Source: Lentisphaerota bacterium
GTDB lineage: Bacteria > Verrucomicrobiota > Kiritimatiellia > JAAZAB01
DNA: 7,677 nucleotides
NCBI GenBank assembly: GCA_020201415.1
Contig: JAIVGW010000232.1
Coordinates: forward strand, 1-7,677
Direction of reading: 5' to 3'
Made by a program: the position numbers and the translations under genes. The notes beneath the pieces were generated by a model. The model did not search any database and was not told the origin of the DNA. It saw only the letters and a program-made list of their open reading frames with translations. This document shows positions 6,123-7,677 of the stretch, in pieces (the first letter of the stretch is position 1; each line of letters opens with the position of its first letter).

Positions 6123-7144
6123 CATTCCACTGGGATTAATTGCTCCTGCCCAGATGACTGGTCAGAGACTACCACACCATCATTTCTAATGTCAACCACC
6201 TTGAATGTCATATTTTTCAGAACCATCTGACCACCGACCTCCAACAGATGGCGTGAGCCATCCAATTCAAACAGGAATTGCGCCATGCGGGCGCCCTGTC
6301 CGGTCCCGCGCCCCAGCGTCAGTGTCACCCGGCGACCGTCTTTTTCAACATGCAGGCGCGAGACATCCTCCATGATGGTCATGCCACCGCGCTGTACTTC
6401 TTCTTTACGGGGCTCGAAATCCACCAATTTGTATCCTTCGACGGTATCGCCCAGGCGGACATAATAATCGCGGTGGACGCGGTTATTCCGCACGGTAAAC
6501 ATGACATCCTGCTCGGTCATCTGTTGGATACCTTGAAAACTCAGGGGCATGGGCCTGCGTCCTATACGCAGCAGCTTCAGCTTGATCAAGGGCGACGGAT
6601 GCGATTCCGGATCACCGGGATCGGCGCCGTGCAGGTATTCCTCAAGCACGGTGAAACCATCGCCGTCCAAGTCATTACGTGAGTCATCCGCCAGGGGATC
6701 CAGCCCGTGCTGCTTCTTCCATGAGTCAGGAATACCGTCACCCGAGCTGTCCTTGTCCAGCGGATCAACCTGGGCCACCGGCTGAGTCACACCGCAATTT
6801 ACATAGGGACAATGATCAGCTTCAAAGGGTATGGGCCGGCGGCATTGTACACAAGCCGTGCGGATATTCGCAACCATCATGCGCGCCGCGCGCGGCTGCA
6901 ATTTGAAGCGTTCGGATACATCTTCAATTGCATTATATAATTCATGCAGATCCGGAGGGAGCACCGGTTGGCCGTCAGTTACCTGTCGTTCCCAGGCAGC
7001 CGCTTCCAATGCGCGCTTTTCCTGCTCAAGGAAAAGCAGCAGCAAAGCCACGGAAACCAACAAGCCAATCAGCGTCAGAAACAGCGCCAACTTGTCGTAA
7101 GCCGAACTGATAAAATGCTTTATGCTTTTTAAATTAAAATTCAC
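6122..7144 (-). CDS. Membrane-anchored pilus alignment protein, PilP/GspC-like (Amuc_1099-like), with Cys4 and Asp-rich motifs
   Basis: A 340-residue protein that probably links the inner-membrane platform to the secretin. A basic N-terminus precedes one membrane helix (about 19-39), placing the rest in the periplasm; a short helical segment follows. Four cysteines (C98, C101, C112, C117; CxxC-x10-C-x4-C) form a zinc-ribbon-like or disulfide-bonded knuckle. Next come two acidic loops: DKDSSGDGIPD (130-140) and DLDGDGFTVLEE (158-169), resembling the calcium-binding EF-hand/thrombospondin-type-3 repeats common in secreted PVC proteins. The C-terminal part is beta-rich with two similar HR/PilP-like stretches (about 225-280 and 298-340, including EVGGQMVLKNMTFKVVDI). 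The start is GTG 7144, 14 nt after the preceding stop, with GCGGAAGA upstream. Position directly before the secretin matches Amuc_1099. The family name is inferred from order and architecture; the Cys4 and calcium-loop readings come from spacing alone. Confidence 0.75.
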   Translation of the reverse strand: MNFNLKSIKHFISSAYDKLALFLTLIGLLVSVALLLLFLEQEKRALEAAAWERQVTDGQPVLPPDLHELYNAIEDVSERFKLQPRAARMMVANIRTACVQCRRPIPFEADHCPYVNCGVTQPVAQVDPLDKDSSGDGIPDSWKKQHGLDPLADDSRNDLDGDGFTVLEEYLHGADPGDPESHPSPLIKLKLLRIGRRPMPLSFQGIQQMTEQDVMFTVRNNRVHRDYYVRLGDTVEGYKLVDFEPRKEEVQRGGMTIMEDVSRLHVEKDGRRVTLTLGRGTGQGARMAQFLFELDGSRHLLEVGGQMVLKNMTFKVVDIRNDGVVVSDQSSGQEQLIPVE

Positions 7145-7158
7145 GTTCTGATCTTCCG

Positions 7159-7677
7159 CTAAACATCTTGTCCGGAATCATTCAAAGGCAGCGATGGAGC
7201 GAACTGGTACACATCCACCGTTATTTTCACCTCAAGATCTTCACGACCGATGATTACCTGTCGTCCGCGTTCATCCTGACGTTCACCCTCCGGCGGCAGT
7301 TCCGGTCCGCCCGCCTGTTCCGCGGGCGACCGCTGGCGACCGCCCGCATCGCGTTCCCGGGTCTCCTGGCGGCGGTTCTGCATTTCCACTGACGCAACCA
7401 CCGTAAACATAGGCAATGCGGCCAAGCGTTCCAGTAAATTAAAGACGGACCGCTCAGAGCCACGCAAGGTAAACACAAAGCGCTGGGTAGTGAACAAGTC
7501 ATCATCCTCATTTGGCTGGGCGACCGGCATTGCGGCGCCGGCCCGGGGCGCAGCACCACGACGGCGGCCAGTGGTGGCGGATTCAGCAGTCATCTCGAAC
7601 TCCTCGCGAGTGACATTAATCAATTCACTGACCCGCGCCTCTATCACTACCCGGCAAAGTCTGTCAATGATCAGCAG
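7159..7677 (-). CDS. C-terminal part of a PilO-like pilus protein (Amuc_1100-like), truncated by window edge
   Basis: The frame is open to the right edge, so the 172 visible residues are the C-terminal portion; the N-terminal helix and coiled coil expected of PilO-like proteins lie outside. A core can be read as QRFVFTLRGSERSVFNLLER (65-84), then LPMFTVVASVEMQ (88-100), and finally EDLEVKITVDVYQF (146-159). This strand-helix-strand-strand layout is the ferredoxin-like fold of the PilO C-terminus. It is interrupted by two hydrophilic, probably disordered segments, one Arg/Ala-rich (36-52) and one rich in Arg, Glu, Gln and Pro (101-140). PilO-like proteins dimerise in the periplasm and connect PilM/PilN to PilP and the secretin. 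In A. muciniphila the equivalent protein Amuc_1100 is a known TLR2-signalling surface protein. Assignment here rests on fold pattern and gene order. A GTG at 7647 is internal, not the start. Confidence 0.7.
   Translation of the reverse strand: MLIIDRLCRVVIEARVSELINVTREEFEMTAESATTGRRRGAAPRAGAAMPVAQPNEDDDLFTTQRFVFTLRGSERSVFNLLERLAALPMFTVVASVEMQNRRQETRERDAGGRQRSPAEQAGGPELPPEGERQDERGRQVIIGREDLEVKITVDVYQFAPSLPLNDSGQDV

Noticed and set aside
6095..6139. Nine-base direct repeat TGGGATTAA at 6095-6103 and 6131-6139
   Set aside because: Short, and one copy lies in the coding end of the PilP-like gene; likely chance.

Overview
The window most likely comes from a bacterium of the PVC superphylum, in or near Verrucomicrobiota/Kiritimatiellota. 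The main reason is the block at 3262-7677 (minus strand). It carries a large TPR-containing secretin, preceded by a membrane-anchored protein with a PilP/GspC-like C-terminus and by the C-terminal part of a PilO-like protein. This content and order match the Akkermansia muciniphila Amuc_1100 - Amuc_1099 - Amuc_1098 pilus-like locus as I know it. The assignment rests on reading the proteins, not on a database search.

Layout: (a) 1-73, minus strand: the first codons of a gene that runs off the left edge, with a strong ribosome binding site and a possible promoter. (b) 74-589, intergenic: a short degenerate tandem repeat, a large nested palindrome at 311-386 that looks like a REP/MITE-type dispersed element, a terminator-like hairpin pointing left, and a good sigma70-type promoter pointing right. 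(c) 590-1120, plus strand: a small exported, probably lipid-anchored helical protein of the Spy/CpxP/LTXXQ type. (d) 1208-2356, plus strand: a 12-helix MFS-type transporter. (e) 2353-3237, minus strand: a stand-alone 5'-3' exonuclease (FEN/PIN fold with H3TH) that keeps all nine expected metal-binding carboxylates; its stop codon overlaps that of the transporter. (f) 3262-6072, 6122-7144 and 7159-7677, minus strand: secretin, PilP-like and PilO-like genes.

The minus-strand genes have gaps of 14, 49 and 24 nt and probably form one transcript, reading PilO-like, PilP-like, secretin, exonuclease, with its promoter (and probably a PilM-like gene) beyond the right edge. The PilO-like and PilP-like proteins would form the periplasmic alignment bridge between an inner-membrane PilM-like platform and the outer-membrane secretin pore.

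The most unusual points are the PilP-like protein, which inserts a four-cysteine knuckle and two calcium-loop-like Asp-rich motifs between its membrane anchor and its beta domain; a 17-codon reading frame that exactly bridges the gap between that gene and the secretin, overlapping stop-to-start on both sides; and a DNA exonuclease closing a pilus operon. I found no convincing new defence or mobile system, and no tRNA, rRNA or CRISPR array.
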